Positions 63,805 to 64,000 of a DNA stretch of 64,000 bases are shown here, piece by piece (the stretch's first letter is position 1; each line of letters opens with the position of its first letter). Source of the DNA: REEB95 sp963810055. Lineage in GTDB: Bacteria; Pseudomonadota; Alphaproteobacteria; ATCC43930; CGMCC-115725. The stretch covers positions 62,001-126,000 of the forward strand of contig CAWEME010000008.1 in assembly GCA_963810055.1 (NCBI GenBank), given 5' to 3'. Under the pieces are notes generated by a model that searched no databases, was not told the DNA's origin, and saw only the letters and a list, made by a program, of their open reading frames with translations. Made by a program: the position numbers and the translations under genes.

Positions 63805-64000
63805 ATGGCACATGTCGGCAAGCGCCTGAAAAAGGCTTATGAGGGCATCGACCGCACCGCGTTCTATCCGCCGGCCGAGGCGGTGAAGCTCATCAAGTCG
63901 CACGCCAGCGCCAAATTCGACGAAACCATCGAAGTGGCGATGAACCTCAACATCGACCCCAAGAAGTCGGAGCAGAACGTGCGTGGCTCGGTGGTGCTGC
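63805..64000 (+). CDS. rplA: 50S ribosomal protein L1 (5' part)
   Basis: The first 65 codons of L1 are present, running off the window end. GKRLKKAYEGIDRTAFYPP, FDETIEVAMNLNIDPKKSEQ and NVRGSVVL match the start of L1, which binds 23S rRNA at the stalk and represses its own operon. It begins three bases after the rplK stop. Confidence 0.95.
   Translation, partial: MAHVGKRLKKAYEGIDRTAFYPPAEAVKLIKSHASAKFDETIEVAMNLNIDPKKSEQNVRGSVVL

Overview
The window is high-GC, densely packed bacterial chromosome from an alphaproteobacterium, most likely Rhodospirillales-related. That placement is inferred from conserved gene order (degP-serB-miaA-ilvBHC-leuA-mreBCD-mrdA-rodA; rlmB-tRNAs-tuf-tRNA-Trp-secE-nusG-rplK-rplA), a SAM-II riboswitch before metZ, and a CtrA-type site before a Flp pilin. 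It is mainly core genome. No phage, insertion sequence, integrase, CRISPR array or rRNA operon was seen.

Region 1-15.5 kb: periplasmic protease DegP/Do, a MarC membrane protein with SerB, tRNA modification (MiaA), branched-chain amino acid synthesis (IlvB, IlvH, IlvC, LeuA), then the rod-shape operon (MreB, MreC, MreD, PBP2, RodA) and tRNA-Lys. Between ilvC and leuA lies a 375-nt gap with several strong hairpins that looks like a structured leader RNA.

Region 15.5-31 kb: small unknown genes and an XRE regulator, an NMT1/SsuA-type ABC importer, a MaoC dehydratase, metZ under a SAM-II riboswitch with an intrinsic terminator, an S24 repressor-like protein, two MFS transporters, the helicase HrpB with a DUF2269 partner, MsrB and aspartate dehydrogenase.

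Region 31-45.7 kb: a SorAB-like sulfite dehydrogenase with its cytochrome c, a redox trio (quinone reductase, SDR, flavin reductase-like) behind an FNR-type box, a thiO-thiS-thiG-thiE/tenI operon under one TPP riboswitch and thiC under another, a Nu-class GST, an orphan Flp pilin, and four tandem DoxX paralogues.

Region 45.7-64 kb: a TRAP importer, ZnuA, PanC, envelope polysaccharide genes (RmlB, a PglF/CapD-type dehydratase, a GT4 glycosyltransferase, a WecA-like transferase), a secreted nuclease, two Tyr-rich exported proteins, a tRNA-Thr followed by repeats of its own 3' end, and three small genes (cytochrome c, DUF3775, DUF1059) each with an FNR-like box. The window closes with RlmB, tRNA-Tyr, tRNA-Gly, EF-Tu, tRNA-Trp, SecE, NusG, L11 and the start of L1.

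Five genes (leuA, mrdA, a secreted protein, a DHA2 transporter, hrpB) are broken by single-base indels although both halves stay well conserved. Because leuA and mrdA are normally essential or nearly so, sequencing or assembly error is the likeliest cause, and coordinates in those genes should be read with that in mind.
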